Positions 40,284 through 51,918 are shown, counted from the stretch's first letter. The stretch is DNA of 64,000 nt from Mycolicibacterium aromaticivorans JS19b1 = JCM 16368 (GCF_000559085.1 NZ_JALN02000001.1:558001-622000); one strand, 5' to 3'. Translations and numbers: made by a program. Notes: generated by a model from the sequence alone, not told the origin.

Positions 40284-42011
40284 GTGCGCAGCAGTCGGGT
40301 TCGAAAGATCGTCGACCGATCCGTTTCCCGCGCCCTTCACCTAACGCCGCCGACCACGGACTATGCCGTGCATCGCGGCGTCGAGGTGCCGATGCGCGAC
40401 GGAGCGATCCTGCGGGCCACCCACTACGCGCCCGCCCGCGCACCGCTGGGCACCATCCTGGTCCGCTGCCCGTACGGCCGGGCCTTCCCGTTCTCCCTGG
40501 TCTACGCACAGCTCTACGCCGCACGCGGGTACCACGTCCTGCTGCAGAGTGTGCGCGGCACATTCGACTCCGGTGGCACCTTCGTGCCGATGGTCCACGA
40601 AGCCGACGACGCCGCCGACACCGTGGTCTGGCTGCGCCGCCAACCGTGGTTCACCGGTACCTTCGCCACCATCGGGCTGTCCTACCTGGGCTTCACCCAG
40701 TGGGCGCTGCTGTCGGACCCGCCGCCCGAACTGGTTGCCGCGGTGATCACCGTCGGCCCGCACGACTTCCACGCCTCGTCGTGGGGCACCGGCTCGTTCT
40801 CGCTGAACGACTTCTTGGGCTGGTCGGACATGGTCGGTCACCAGGAGCAGGCGAACCTGCGCCGCCTGGCCTTCCAGACCCGTGCGGCCCGCAGGCTCGA
40901 ACACGCCACCCTGGGGCTGCCGCTGGGGGCCGCCGGCCGGGATCTGCTGGGCACCGCGTCACCGTGGTACGAGTCGTGGATCGACCACCCCGAGGCGGAC
41001 GACCCGTTCTGGGACACCATGCGGATGACCGCTGCGCTCGACCGCTGCGAGGTACCGGTGCTCTTGCTCAGCGGCTGGCAGGACCTGTTCCTGGAGCAGA
41101 CCCTCGCGCAGTACCGCCACCTGCGCGGACGTGGGGTCGACGTCGCGTTGACGGTCGGGCCGTGGACCCACACCGACATGATCATGAAGGCGGGCGGCAC
41201 CGCCGCCGCCGAGACGCTGGACTGGCTCGGCACACATCTGGCCGGTGCTCCCACCACCGGCCGGCGCAGCCCGGTGCGGGTACACGTCGCGCATCACGGC
41301 TGGATCGACCTGCCGGACTGGCCGCCGCCGACCGGTACAGGTGTGATGTACCTGCAGCCGGGTGGGTGGCTCGCCGCCACCATGCCGCCCGCCGACGCCG
41401 CGCCCTCGACGTTCCGCTACGACCCCGCTGACCCGACCCCGACGGTCGGCGGCCGGCTGCTGTCTCGGCTGAGCGGCTACCGCAACGACGCGCGGCTCGC
41501 CGAGCGAGCCGACGTACTGAGCTTCACCAGCGGCCCGCTGGACGCCGACCTGTATGTGTTCGGCGAGCCGGTGATCGAACTGGCCCACCACGCCGACAAC
41601 GCCCACGCCGACGTGTTCGTGCGTGTCAGCGAGGTCGACCCGCGCGGGCGCTCGCGAAACGTCAGCGACGGCTACCGGCGGCTCGGCGCCGCGGCATCGG
41701 GGCCGCTTCGCATCGAGCTCGACGCCGTCGCGCATCGCTTCGCCGCCGGAACCCGGATCCGGGTGCTCGTCGCGGGCGGCTCACACCCGCGCTACGCGCG
41801 CAATCTCGGGACCGGCGAACCGGTGCTCACCGGCGCGCGGATGGTCCCCTCGCTGCACACCGTGCACCACGGGGTGGGTGGGGTCTCCAGGCTGCTGCTG
41901 CCCGCCTCGGCGGACCTGCCGTCAGCTGACGGCAGCGCGCACCCGGGAGGCGATACCGGCCAGGGCCGTGGCGTCGTGCACCGGGGCGCCGACGGCGGCG
42001 CTCGCGGGTAG
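40284..42011 (+). CDS. CocE/NonD-family X-Pro dipeptidyl-peptidase-like hydrolase
   Basis: About 575 aa, counterpart of Rv2800. Alpha/beta hydrolase part: VEVPMRDGAILRATHYAP, VRGTFDSGGTF, and the nucleophile Ser133 in TIGLSYLGFTQWALL. The acid and His probably lie in LLLSGWQDLFLEQ and VGPWTHTDM. A C-terminal jelly-roll domain follows (about 390-550). Hydrolyses an ester or amide of unknown identity. GTG 40284 is likely; GTG 40266 is possible. The final 30 residues are low-complexity and overlap the DUF1802 gene on the other strand. Confidence 0.88.
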   Translation: MRSSRVRKIVDRSVSRALHLTPPTTDYAVHRGVEVPMRDGAILRATHYAPARAPLGTILVRCPYGRAFPFSLVYAQLYAARGYHVLLQSVRGTFDSGGTFVPMVHEADDAADTVVWLRRQPWFTGTFATIGLSYLGFTQWALLSDPPPELVAAVITVGPHDFHASSWGTGSFSLNDFLGWSDMVGHQEQANLRRLAFQTRAARRLEHATLGLPLGAAGRDLLGTASPWYESWIDHPEADDPFWDTMRMTAALDRCEVPVLLLSGWQDLFLEQTLAQYRHLRGRGVDVALTVGPWTHTDMIMKAGGTAAAETLDWLGTHLAGAPTTGRRSPVRVHVAHHGWIDLPDWPPPTGTGVMYLQPGGWLAATMPPADAAPSTFRYDPADPTPTVGGRLLSRLSGYRNDARLAERADVLSFTSGPLDADLYVFGEPVIELAHHADNAHADVFVRVSEVDPRGRSRNVSDGYRRLGAAASGPLRIELDAVAHRFAAGTRIRVLVAGGSHPRYARNLGTGEPVLTGARMVPSLHTVHHGVGGVSRLLLPASADLPSADGSAHPGGDTGQGRGVVHRGADGGARG

Positions 42012-42467
42012 CTGCACCCAGCTGGTGCAGCCCCGGTAGTGCGGTTCCCGCGTCAACCGGATCGGCTCGGCCAGTGCAAAGGCCTGCACCACCAGCACGG
42101 TCAACTGGTGACGGGGCCGGAAGTCCAGCCGGTCGGCCTGCACCGACTCGGCGGTCCAGATGTGCAGGTCCTCAATGTCGGCCAGCCCCTGCGGATCGGA
42201 AACCGCCACGGCAGCAACCACTTTGGCGGCAGCCCTGATGACGACGTGGTCATTGGTGCTGTCCGGCTGCGCGGCGGCGAGCAGGTCCCGATGTTCCGGG
42301 CGCAGCCGCTCGGCATGACTGTGCGCGACGGTGGGGAACAACAGGAATTCGTCTGCCGCCACGGCGAACCGCTTCTCGTGGATTCCGCCCTTGCGCAGCA
42401 GCACGGTCTGCCGACCATCCAGCAGCGCGTGCACCGCCGCGCTCCACTCCTTGAGCGCAGTGGTCAT
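41922..42467 (-). CDS. DUF1802 family protein
   Basis: 181 aa of unknown role. Typical segments: LKEWSAAVHALLDGRQTVLLRKGGIHEKRFAVAADEFLLFPTVAHSHAERLRPEHR and LTREPHYRGCTSWVQLP. ATG 42467 overlaps the stop of the upstream small gene (ATGA). Its last 90 bases overlap the convergent hydrolase. Confidence 0.8.
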   Translation of the reverse strand: MTTALKEWSAAVHALLDGRQTVLLRKGGIHEKRFAVAADEFLLFPTVAHSHAERLRPEHRDLLAAAQPDSTNDHVVIRAAAKVVAAVAVSDPQGLADIEDLHIWTAESVQADRLDFRPRHQLTVLVVQAFALAEPIRLTREPHYRGCTSWVQLPASAAVGAPVHDATALAGIASRVRAAVS

Positions 42468-42727
42468 GGTGCCAGCCGCGCCCGCACCTCGGGGCGCCGC
42501 AGCGGCGGAACGGTTTTCGGTGGCTGACGCCGGGCGGGCAACTCCTCCAGCAGCCGGGCCGTGGTGGCCGCGACCTCGGCGACCGCGGTCTCGAACACTT
42601 CGGCCACAGCATCGGAAGGCCGGGTGATGCCGCTGACCTTGCGCACATACTGGCGGGCCGCCGCGGTGATCTCGTCGTCGGTGGCCGCCGGCTCGAGGCC
42701 ACGCAACTCGGTGATGTTTCGGCACAT
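42464..42727 (-). CDS. DUF2277 family small protein
   Basis: 87 aa beginning MCRNITELRGLEPAATDDEITAAARQYVRKVSGITRPSDAVAEVFETAVAEV, a compact helical family present in most actinobacteria; function unknown. The ATG at 42727 matches the family start, although the frame is open to 42808. Translationally coupled to the DUF1802 gene. Confidence 0.85.
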   Translation of the reverse strand: MCRNITELRGLEPAATDDEITAAARQYVRKVSGITRPSDAVAEVFETAVAEVAATTARLLEELPARRQPPKTVPPLRRPEVRARLAP

Positions 42728-42869
42728 GACCCCAGCATGCCCGCCTTCAGTCCGGACTTCACGGCCGAAGCGCTGATCGGATTGATATCCGGCACCCATC
42801 TGGCTCACACGTTCGGGACCTAGCCTGGCCGCCTAGTGTGTCGAATTCGTGTGATGGGAAGGGTGCACC

Positions 42870-43421
42870 ATGACCGCGGGAGTGGCGTCACCTCGACCTC
42901 GAGTGATCAAACGCGCAGTCGGCCGGCCACCCGGCTCGAACACCGATGCGCGACGCGAGATGATCATCACCGCGGCGATCCGCGTCTTCGCCTACCGCGG
43001 ATATGACGCCGCCACCGTGCAAGAGGTCGCCGATCTCGTCGGCATCACCCGACCGGCGATCCACCACCACTTCCCGGGCAAGGCACCGCTGTACCGGGCG
43101 GCACTCGAGCGGGCGTACGACATCGCCATGACCCCGGCCGGAATCGGATCGGAACGCTTCACCGGCCCCGATCACGGCGGATTGCGCATGGCCTGCGCAC
43201 TGCTGGGCACGTCACTGGCGCACTCGCACCGGATAGCGGACGTCGCACCCCGAATCACCGGCGTCTCGGCCGACCTGCGCCGAATGTGTGCCCAGACCCT
43301 CGGCCCGCACGATGACGCGGATCAGGTGGATGAACTGGTCGCCACGATCGTCGGCCGATGGGTGCTGACCGCCTACGCGCTCACTTGGATCGATCTGCAG
43401 ATGGACGTAGACATGCTGTGA
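42870..43421 (+). CDS. TetR-family transcriptional regulator
   Basis: 183 aa. HTH: REMIITAAIRVFAYRGYDAATVQEVADLVGITRPAIHHHFPGKAPLYRAALERAYDIA. A basic tail GRPPGSNTDARR precedes it. The ligand domain is short and not assignable. In the gap before it TCACACG (42805-42811) and CGTGTGA (42848-42854) could form a spaced operator. It is divergent from the DUF2277 gene; the target is unknown. Confidence 0.85.
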   Translation: MTAGVASPRPRVIKRAVGRPPGSNTDARREMIITAAIRVFAYRGYDAATVQEVADLVGITRPAIHHHFPGKAPLYRAALERAYDIAMTPAGIGSERFTGPDHGGLRMACALLGTSLAHSHRIADVAPRITGVSADLRRMCAQTLGPHDDADQVDELVATIVGRWVLTAYALTWIDLQMDVDML

Positions 43422-43555
43422 GCAAACTCCCGGCCACTGGTTCGGCACGGCAGCAGCCCAAGGATGCTGCGCCGGAGTAGATTTGCGCCTGGTCTGCGCT
43501 GAGCTCGTCACGCAAGCCGCAGTCCATGCGACGAAGGGTGGGAGGTCCGTTGCGA

Positions 43556-44872
43556 ATGCGACGATGGGGCCGAACCCTTTCGGCAGTCGCTCTGCTCGCC
43601 GGTGCCGCTGCCGTTCCATCGTGCGGTGGTCCCGGCAACGTCATCGAGATCGCCAACAACCTCCAGTCCGCGCTGATGTCGATGCCGGGAGTGACCGACG
43701 CGTGGGTGTATCACGACCGGAGCTACGCCGAGGGCATCGTCTTCACCGTCGCGGTCGACGTCCCTGACGCGACACGGCCTCAGCTGGTCGCGGTCGCGAA
43801 CCGTATCGCCGAGACCCGGCTCAGCCACGTCTCGAACTACATCGAAGACGTCGAGTTCTGGGTGACGCCGGACAAACCCGTGACGGTCAGACGACAGTCG
43901 CACCTCGATCCCGCGCAGATCGCCGACGACACAGAACGACTCAGGGTGATCGCCGCGCACACCGACGGCCGCATCGACTGGTTCCGCGACGACGACGATG
44001 TCAACCAACTGTCGGTCACCGACAGCCGCACCCCAGGGTCCGACCTCCTCGACACCGTGCGCCGAACCGCAGGCGACACCGGCCTGACATTGACGGTGTC
44101 GCCGGCGTCGCCTTCGCCCCGCACTCCCCGGATGCGGGTGTCGTTTCCGCTGAGCGTCGAAGACCGGAACTCGGTCGAGCAGTTCCTCGATACCGTCCCC
44201 GTCGATGTATTCGGGGTGCGCATCGACGACGGCGGCGTTCGCGTGCTGCAGGCCATGGTGCCCGCCGACCCGGCCGTCGCCGAGCAGGAACTGTCCACGG
44301 TCATCCGGCAGCGCAGGGCTGCCGCGGCGGGCCCGATGTGGTTGGCGTGGTACGTCCCCAGCGCGCTCGGCGGCGTACCGATGTTCGGCGGTGTCGTCGA
44401 CGTCTACGAGTGTTCGGCTGCGGCAGCGGCGATTCATCAGGTGTCCCTGCGCTCGGGACAGGACAGTTACACACTGCAGGACCGTCTGCAGTCAATGATC
44501 GACACCTGCGCGGCGCCGGAGCAGATCAGCACCGACGTGGCCGTACCACCGATCCAACAGCCTGCTTTTCCCTCTCCCCCAACGCTATTCGTCCAGAATG
44601 AGGTATCGGATCCGGTACAGATCCCCGCCGCTGTCGCCATCGCCGACCGTGTGGCATCGAGCGGCACCACACCCGGCCGCTCCTCCCCCGCCGGGACGGT
44701 GCGCCCGCCGTGGCCCGCGCGGACCGGCACGGCGGCGCCGCACCCGGCGGCGGCCGTCAATCCAGGGGCGCCGCAGCCCGATAGCGGTCCGGCCGTCACC
44801 GCCGGCGGTTCACCGCGTCCCGCGACAACACCGCACCGCTCGACGAGCCGGAGCGCAGGCCCGGGCCGTTAG
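43556..44872 (+). CDS. Putative lipoprotein with Pro/Ala-rich tail, unrecognised
   Basis: 438 aa from ATG 43556, preceded by GGGAGG. The N-terminus MRRWGRTLSAVALLAGAAAVPSC looks like a lipoprotein signal, though the lipobox VPSC is poor. The next 320 residues are alpha/beta-like with segments such as VYHDRSYAEGIVFTVAVDVPDATRPQLVAVANRIAETRL. They seem to contain repeated halves, each with a VxVSFPLSVED- or FTVAVDV-like strand. The last 90 residues are Pro/Ala/Ser/Thr-rich. I do not recognise the family. It lies 21 bases upstream of echA16. Confidence 0.65.
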   Translation: MRRWGRTLSAVALLAGAAAVPSCGGPGNVIEIANNLQSALMSMPGVTDAWVYHDRSYAEGIVFTVAVDVPDATRPQLVAVANRIAETRLSHVSNYIEDVEFWVTPDKPVTVRRQSHLDPAQIADDTERLRVIAAHTDGRIDWFRDDDDVNQLSVTDSRTPGSDLLDTVRRTAGDTGLTLTVSPASPSPRTPRMRVSFPLSVEDRNSVEQFLDTVPVDVFGVRIDDGGVRVLQAMVPADPAVAEQELSTVIRQRRAAAAGPMWLAWYVPSALGGVPMFGGVVDVYECSAAAAAIHQVSLRSGQDSYTLQDRLQSMIDTCAAPEQISTDVAVPPIQQPAFPSPPTLFVQNEVSDPVQIPAAVAIADRVASSGTTPGRSSPAGTVRPPWPARTGTAAPHPAAAVNPGAPQPDSGPAVTAGGSPRPATTPHRSTSRSAGPGR

Positions 44873-44893
44873 TGGTGCCGATACGGTGTCCCT

Positions 44894-45652
44894 ATGACCG
44901 GCGACGACATCCTGCTCATTGACACCACCGACCGCGTCCGCACAGTGACGCTGAATCGGCCCAACTCGCGTAACGCGCTGTCGAGCGCACTGCGCAGCCG
45001 TTTCTTCAGCGCGCTGCGCGAGGCGGAGGCCGACACCGACGTCGACGTCATCATCGTCACCGGCGCCGACCCGGTGTTCTGCGCGGGACTGGACCTCAAG
45101 GAGCTCGGGGACACCACCGAACTGCCCGACATCTCCCCCAAATGGCCACCCATGACCAAGCCCGTCATCGGCGCGATCAACGGCGCTGCTGTGACCGGCG
45201 GACTCGAACTCGCGCTCTACTGCGACATCCTGATCGCCTCCGAGAACGCGCGCTTCGCCGACACCCACGCCCGGGTCGGGCTGCTGCCGACGTGGGGCCT
45301 GAGCGTACGGCTGCCGCAGAAGGTCGGCGTCGGGATGGCCCGGCGGATGAGCCTCACCGGGGACTATCTGTCCGCCGAGGACGCGCTGCGCGCCGGCTTG
45401 GTGACCCAGGTGGTCGCCCACGACGAGCTTCTCCCCACCGCGCGGGCAGTGGCCGCCTCGATCGTCGGCAACAACCAGAAGGCCGTCCGCGCGCTGCTGA
45501 CGTCGTACCACCGGATCGACGAGGACCAGACCGGCTCGGGACTGTGGATCGAGGCGATGTCGGCCAGGAAGTGGATGGCGGCGACGTCCGGTGACGACAT
45601 CGCCGCCAGCCGCGCCTCGGTGATCGAACGCGGGCGCAGCCAGGTGAAATAG
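44894..45652 (+). CDS. echA16: Enoyl-CoA hydratase EchA16
   Basis: 252 aa crotonase-fold protein. The oxyanion-hole segment VTGADPVFCAGLDLKELGD and the second one KPVIGAINGAAVTGGLELALYCDILIASENARFADTHARVGLLPTWG are intact. The latter has Pro/Trp where classic hydratases carry the second catalytic Glu region, so the exact reaction is uncertain. Matches Rv2831 by position and length. Possible operon with the lipoprotein-like gene upstream. Confidence 0.88.
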   Translation: MTGDDILLIDTTDRVRTVTLNRPNSRNALSSALRSRFFSALREAEADTDVDVIIVTGADPVFCAGLDLKELGDTTELPDISPKWPPMTKPVIGAINGAAVTGGLELALYCDILIASENARFADTHARVGLLPTWGLSVRLPQKVGVGMARRMSLTGDYLSAEDALRAGLVTQVVAHDELLPTARAVAASIVGNNQKAVRALLTSYHRIDEDQTGSGLWIEAMSARKWMAATSGDDIAASRASVIERGRSQVK

Positions 45653-45730
45653 CTTCTCGCCAGACCGCTTTCGCGGCGGCGATGAGGCTCTGCCGCTTGG
45701 CCAGGAGCGCCGGTGTCCTCGGGCCCGACG

Positions 45731-47065
45731 CTAGTTGGTGCCGGGCACCAGCCAGCGCCCGGAGAACGCCCGCCACCCGACGAACACCAGCCGCAGCACC
45801 ATGAACGTGCTCAGGCCCGACCAGATGCCGAGCAGTCCCCAGCCGAAAGCCAGCGACAACCAGATCAGCGGCAGGAAACCCACCAGCGCGCTGAGCAACG
45901 TCGCGGTACGCATGAAGGCGGCGTCACCGGCGCCCAGCAGCACCCCGTCGAGCGCGAACACGATTCCGGCGACGGGCAATTGGGCCACCATGAACCACCA
46001 CGGCACCCCGATCTCCGCGAGCACGGACCGGTCGTCGGTGAACAGCGACGGCAGCACCGAAGCGCCTGCGGCGAACACGAAAGCGAGCACCGCGGCGGCG
46101 ATCGCGGAGAACACCGTCACCCGCCACGCGACCGACTTCGCGTGCTCCGTGCGACCCGCGCCAAGCGCGGCACCGACCAGCGACTGCGCGGCGATCGCGA
46201 GTGAATCCAGCACCAGCGCAAGGAAATTCCACAGCTGCAGAACGACCTGATGCGCGGCGACGGCCGCCGCGCCGAATCGGGCGGCCACCGCGGCGGCCGA
46301 CACGAAACAGGCCTGGAAGGCCAGGGTCCGCAGTACCAGATCACGCCCCATCACGACCTGCGCGCGCAGCACCGACGTATCGATGCGCAGCGACACCTTT
46401 TCGGCCAGCAGCGCCCAGCAGAAGAGAATCGCGGCCAGCCACTGCCCCACCAGGTTGGCGATCGCCGAACCGGCCAGTTCCAGCCGCGGCAGGCCAAGCC
46501 AGCCGTAGACGAGCAACGGGCACAGCACCGCCGAGACACCGAAACCCACCAGCACATAGCGCAGCGGGCGCATGGTGTCCTGCACACCGCGCATCCAGCC
46601 GTTGCCCGCGGCGGAGACGAGAATGGCAGGCACACCGAAGATCGCGATACGCACCCAGGGCAAGGCGGCACCGGCGATGTCGCCGCCGGGCGTCGTGCCC
46701 GCGATCGCCGACACGATCGGCACGGCGGCCAACTGCACGGCAGCCACGATCGCGACACCCATCCCGAGCGCCAGCCAGGTGGCCTGGACCCCTTCGCCGA
46801 CGGCCGCGACCCGGTCACCCGCGCCGTAGAAACGCGCCGAGCGAGCCGTCGTCCCGTACGACAGGAAGGTGAGCTGGGCGCTGACGACCGACAGGATCAG
46901 GCCGCCGATCGCCAGGCCGGCCAGGCTCAGCGCGCCGAGCCTGCCGACGATCGCGATGTCGAACAGCAGATAGATCGGTTCGGCGGCAAGGACACCCAGC
47001 GCGGGAAGCGCCAGCGCCGCGATCCGCAGGCTGGTTACAGCGGCGTCGTCGGCTGAGTCAGTCAA
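45731..47065 (-). CDS. dinF: MATE-family efflux transporter DinF
   Basis: 444 aa with twelve predicted membrane helices. N-terminal IAALALPALGVLAAEPIYLLFDIAIVGRLGALSLAGLAIGG is the MATE/DinF signature, and the second half repeats it (LAFQACFVSAAAVAARFGAAAVAAHQVVLQLWNFLALVLDSLAIAAQSLVGAALG). Exports drugs or organic cations using a Na or H gradient; substrate not known. Lies 114 bases after cnpB/nrnA, with an inverted repeat between. Confidence 0.93.
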   Translation of the reverse strand: MTDSADDAAVTSLRIAALALPALGVLAAEPIYLLFDIAIVGRLGALSLAGLAIGGLILSVVSAQLTFLSYGTTARSARFYGAGDRVAAVGEGVQATWLALGMGVAIVAAVQLAAVPIVSAIAGTTPGGDIAGAALPWVRIAIFGVPAILVSAAGNGWMRGVQDTMRPLRYVLVGFGVSAVLCPLLVYGWLGLPRLELAGSAIANLVGQWLAAILFCWALLAEKVSLRIDTSVLRAQVVMGRDLVLRTLAFQACFVSAAAVAARFGAAAVAAHQVVLQLWNFLALVLDSLAIAAQSLVGAALGAGRTEHAKSVAWRVTVFSAIAAAVLAFVFAAGASVLPSLFTDDRSVLAEIGVPWWFMVAQLPVAGIVFALDGVLLGAGDAAFMRTATLLSALVGFLPLIWLSLAFGWGLLGIWSGLSTFMVLRLVFVGWRAFSGRWLVPGTN

Positions 47066-47087
47066 GCCCAGACCCCGGAGTAGTGAG

Positions 47088-47148
47088 ATCGAGTTTCACC
47101 TTTTGCACTCGAAGTACGAGTAGATCGCTACCAAAGGTGAAATTCGAT
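47088..47148. repeat. Nested inverted repeats between nrnA and dinF
   Basis: ATCGAGTTTCACCTTTTG (47088-47105) and CAAAGGTGAAATTCGAT (47132-47148) pair with one mismatch and one bulge. Inside them ACTCG/CGAGT (47107-47111, 47117-47121) can form a second small hairpin. Placed between two minus-strand genes, it may terminate the nrnA operon or be a dispersed palindrome. Confidence 0.65.
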
Positions 47149-47179
47149 GGTGCGGCAGCGGTACCGGCCAAGACCCGAC

Positions 47180-48685
<1,506 letters not shown>

Positions 48686-48686
<1 letters not shown>

Positions 48687-51472
48687 TAGACGCGCTCCTT
48701 CTCGACCAGCTCGTAGGTCTCGATGACGTCGCCTTCCTTGATGTCGGAGTACGTCAGCGTGAGACCGCATTCGTAACCCTCGCGCACCTCGGTGGCGTCG
48801 TCCTTCTCCCGCTTGAGCGAGGAGACCGTGAGATTCTCGGCGATGACCACATTGTCACGCAGCAACCGCGCCTTGGCGTTGCGCCGCATGATCCCGGACT
48901 GCACCAGGCAGCCGGCGATGTTGCCGACCTTCGACGACCGGAAGATCGCGCGGATCTCGGCGCGGCCGAGCTCCTTCTCCTCGTAGATCGGTTTGAGCAT
49001 GCCCTTGAGCGCGCTCTGGATCTCGTCGATCGCCTGGTAGATCACCGAGTAGTACCGGATCTCCACACCCTCGCGGTTGGCCAGTTCGGTGGCCTTGCCC
49101 TCGGCGCGCACGTTGAACCCGATGATGATCGCGTCCGAGGCCGACGCCAGGTTGACGTTGGTCTCGGTGACGCCACCGACACCGCGGTCGATGACGCGCA
49201 ACTCCACCTCGTCGTCGATCTCGATGCCCAGCAAGGCCTCCTCGAGCGCCTCGACGGTGCCCGAGTTGTCGCCCTTGAGGATCAGGTTCAGCTGGCTGGT
49301 TTCCTTCAGTGCCGAATCCAGGTCTTCCAGGCTGATGCGCTTGCGAGTACGCGCGGCCAGTGCATTGCGCTTGCGCGCGCTGCGGCGGTCGGCGATCTGG
49401 CGGGCAATGCGGTCCTCGTCGACAACCAGGAAGTTGTCGCCGGCACCTGGCACCGACGTGAAGCCGATGACCTGCACCGGTCGCGACGGCAACGCCTCGG
49501 TGACGTCCTCGCCGTGCTCGTCGACCATCCGGCGAACCCGGCCGTATGCATCGCCGGCGACCACGGAGTCGCCGACCCGCAGCGTGCCGCGCTGGATCAG
49601 CACGGTCGCCACCGGGCCGCGGCCGCGGTCCAGGTGCGCCTCGATGGCCACACCCTGGGCTTCCATATCGGGGTTGGCCCGCAGGTCCAGTGCCGCGTCG
49701 GCGGTCAGCAGGACCGCCTCCTCCAGCGCCTCGATGTTGGTGCCGTTCTTGGCCGAGATGTCGACGAACATGGTGTCGCCACCGAAGTCCTCGGCAACCA
49801 GGTTGTACTCGGTGAGCTGCGCCCGGATCTTGGCCGGGTCGGCGCCCTCCTTGTCGATCTTGTTGACCGCAACCACGATCGGCACGTCAGCGGCCTGCGC
49901 GTGGTTGATGGCCTCCACCGTCTGCGGCATGACGCCGTCGTCGGCGGCGACCACCAGGATCGCGATGTCGGTAGCCTTCGCACCGCGGGCACGCATGGCG
50001 GTGAACGCCTCGTGGCCCGGGGTGTCGATGAAGGTGATCGGGCGCACGACACCGTCGTGCTCGACGGTCACCTGGTAGGCACCGATGTGCTGGGTGATGC
50101 CGCCGGCCTCGCCCTCGCGGACGCTGGCCTTGCGGATCGTGTCCAGCAGTCGGGTCTTGCCGTGGTCGACGTGACCCATGACGGTGACCACCGGCGGACG
50201 GACCTCCAGGTCGCCCTCGTCGCCTTCGTCCTCGCCGTAGGTGAGGTCGAACGACTCCAGCAGCTCGCGGTCCTCGTCTTCGGGCGACACGACCTGCACG
50301 ACGTAGTTCATCTCGCCGCCGAGCAGCTCGAGCGTTTCGTCGCCGACCGACTGGGTGGCGGTCACCATCTCACCGAGGTTGAACAGCGCCTGGACCAACG
50401 CGGCCGGGTTGGCGTCGATCTTCTCGGCGAAGTCGCTCAGCGACGCGCCGCGGGCCAGTCGGATCGTCTCGCCGTTACCGTGCGGCAACCGCACGCCACC
50501 GACGACGGGCGCCTGCATGCTCTCGTACTCGGCGCGTTTGGCCCGCTTCGACTTGCGGCCACGACGCGGGGCACCGCCGGGACGGCCGAACGCGCCGGCC
50601 GCGCCACCGCGCTGACCGGGACGACCACCACCGCCACCGCCACCACCGGGACGGCCACGGAAGCCACCGGCAGCAGCTCCGCCTGCGCCACCACCGCCAC
50701 CGGGACCGCCGGTGCGGTAGTTACCGCCACCGCCACCACCGGGACGGCCGCCGCCACCGGGGCCGCCGCCGGGACGGGGACCGCCACCGGGACGCGGGGC
50801 ACCGGGCCGACCGGGCGCACCGGGCCGGGCGCCGGGCGGACGAGGAGGCATGTTGCCGGGTGTGGCTCCACCCGGACGCGGCGCGCCGGGACGCGGACCA
50901 CCGGCACCGGGCCCGGGACGCGGGCCCTGGGGGCGCGGCGCGGGCCGCTCGACCGGCTGGGCCGAGGAGAACGGATTGTTGCCGACGCGCGGCGGCCGAG
51001 GCATGCCCGGCTTCGGCGCTGCCGGTCCCGGACGGGGACCGGGCGTCGGCCCGGGGCTGCTCGGCGCAGGTGCCGCGGGGGCGGCAGGAGCCGCCGAGGC
51101 CGCGGGTGCCGCCGGAGCCGCAGGCACCGGGGGTGCCGGAGTCGGCGCAGCCGGGGCTGGAGCGGGAGCCGGAGCGGCCGGCTTGGGTGCCGGCGCCGCG
51201 GGCTGCGCGGTCGCGGCAGCGCCATGGGAGACGGGCGCGGGCTTGGGTGCCGGCGCTCCGTTCCCGGCGGCGCTCGCCGGTGTGGCTTTCGCCGGGGCTT
51301 TGTCGGGCTTACCGCCGCCGAATGATTCCCTCAGACGGCGTGCGACGGGGGCTTCCACCGTCGATGATGCGGATTTGACGAATTCGCCCTGATCGCTCAG
51401 TCGGGCGAGAACTTCCTTGCTGGTTACACCGAGTTCCTTGGCCAACTCGTGTACGCGGGCCTTACCTGCCAC
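48686..51472 (-). CDS. infB: Translation initiation factor IF-2
   Basis: 928 aa. N-terminal IF2N helix domain ([37 protein letters not shown]), then about 250 residues rich in Pro, Ala, Gly and Arg ([15 protein letters not shown] runs). The GTPase domain has GHVDHGKT at about residues 432-439, DTPGHEAF and NKID. Domains II-IV follow, ending [23 protein letters not shown]-2 places initiator tRNA on the 30S subunit. The linker is longer and more repetitive than in M. tuberculosis (about 900 aa). GTG start. Confidence 0.96.
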
Positions 51473-51552
51473 TACATCTCCTACTCAAGAGGCGACAGCG
51501 GTGGTAGGCCGCGCCTCGGGTTTAGCTACGACGCATGGTCATCGTCGGGACT

Positions 51553-51918
51553 TCACGGTGTGCTCATGTTCTTCGCTGCCTGTTCTCTTGCCGGGCTGGT
51601 CTGGCCCGTCGATTTCTCGACGTACTCGACCACCGCGGATGTATCCGGTGAACCGGTGATGCGCAACGCTCGACCGAAAGCTCGCCGTCGGAACGCTGCC
51701 TGAAGGCACCGGTCGTCGGGGTGCAGCCACGCACCCCGCCCTGGGAGGTTACCTGCCTGATCAACGGTTAGGGCGCAATGGCCGTTCCCGTTCGACACAG
51801 CCACCACTCGGAGGAGATCGACGGCCAACTCTCGCCTCCGGCACCCGACACATGTCCGTACCGGACCTTCGGTACGTCGATGCGGTCTCTCGGGGGTCGG
51901 AGTCTCGCGCTGGATCAC
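51553..51918 (-). CDS. YlxR family RNA-binding protein
   Basis: 121 aa. Core: VRTCVGCRRRELAVDLLRVVAVSNGNGHCALTVDQAGNLPGRGAWLHPDDRCLQAAFRRRAFGRALRI, with the GRGAWLH motif. YlxR sits between nusA and infB in most bacteria and acts as an RNA-binding or RNase P-related cofactor. Relatives start at the VRTC segment, but that Val is GTA here, so the GTG at 51918 or ATG at 51936 must be used. This adds about 19 residues. Confidence 0.87.
   Translation of the reverse strand: MIQRETPTPERPHRRTEGPVRTCVGCRRRELAVDLLRVVAVSNGNGHCALTVDQAGNLPGRGAWLHPDDRCLQAAFRRRAFGRALRITGSPDTSAVVEYVEKSTGQTSPAREQAAKNMSTP

Noticed and set aside
50580..50900. Short repeated units in the infB linker, considered as CRISPR-like or minisatellite DNA
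   Set aside because: They are irregular codon repeats for Gly, Arg and Pro inside a coding region; no constant repeat with unique spacers.
49514..51325. Plus-strand frame of about 600 codons opposite infB
   Set aside because: Its Thr/Gly/Ala repeats are just the complement of the IF-2 linker; no start context.
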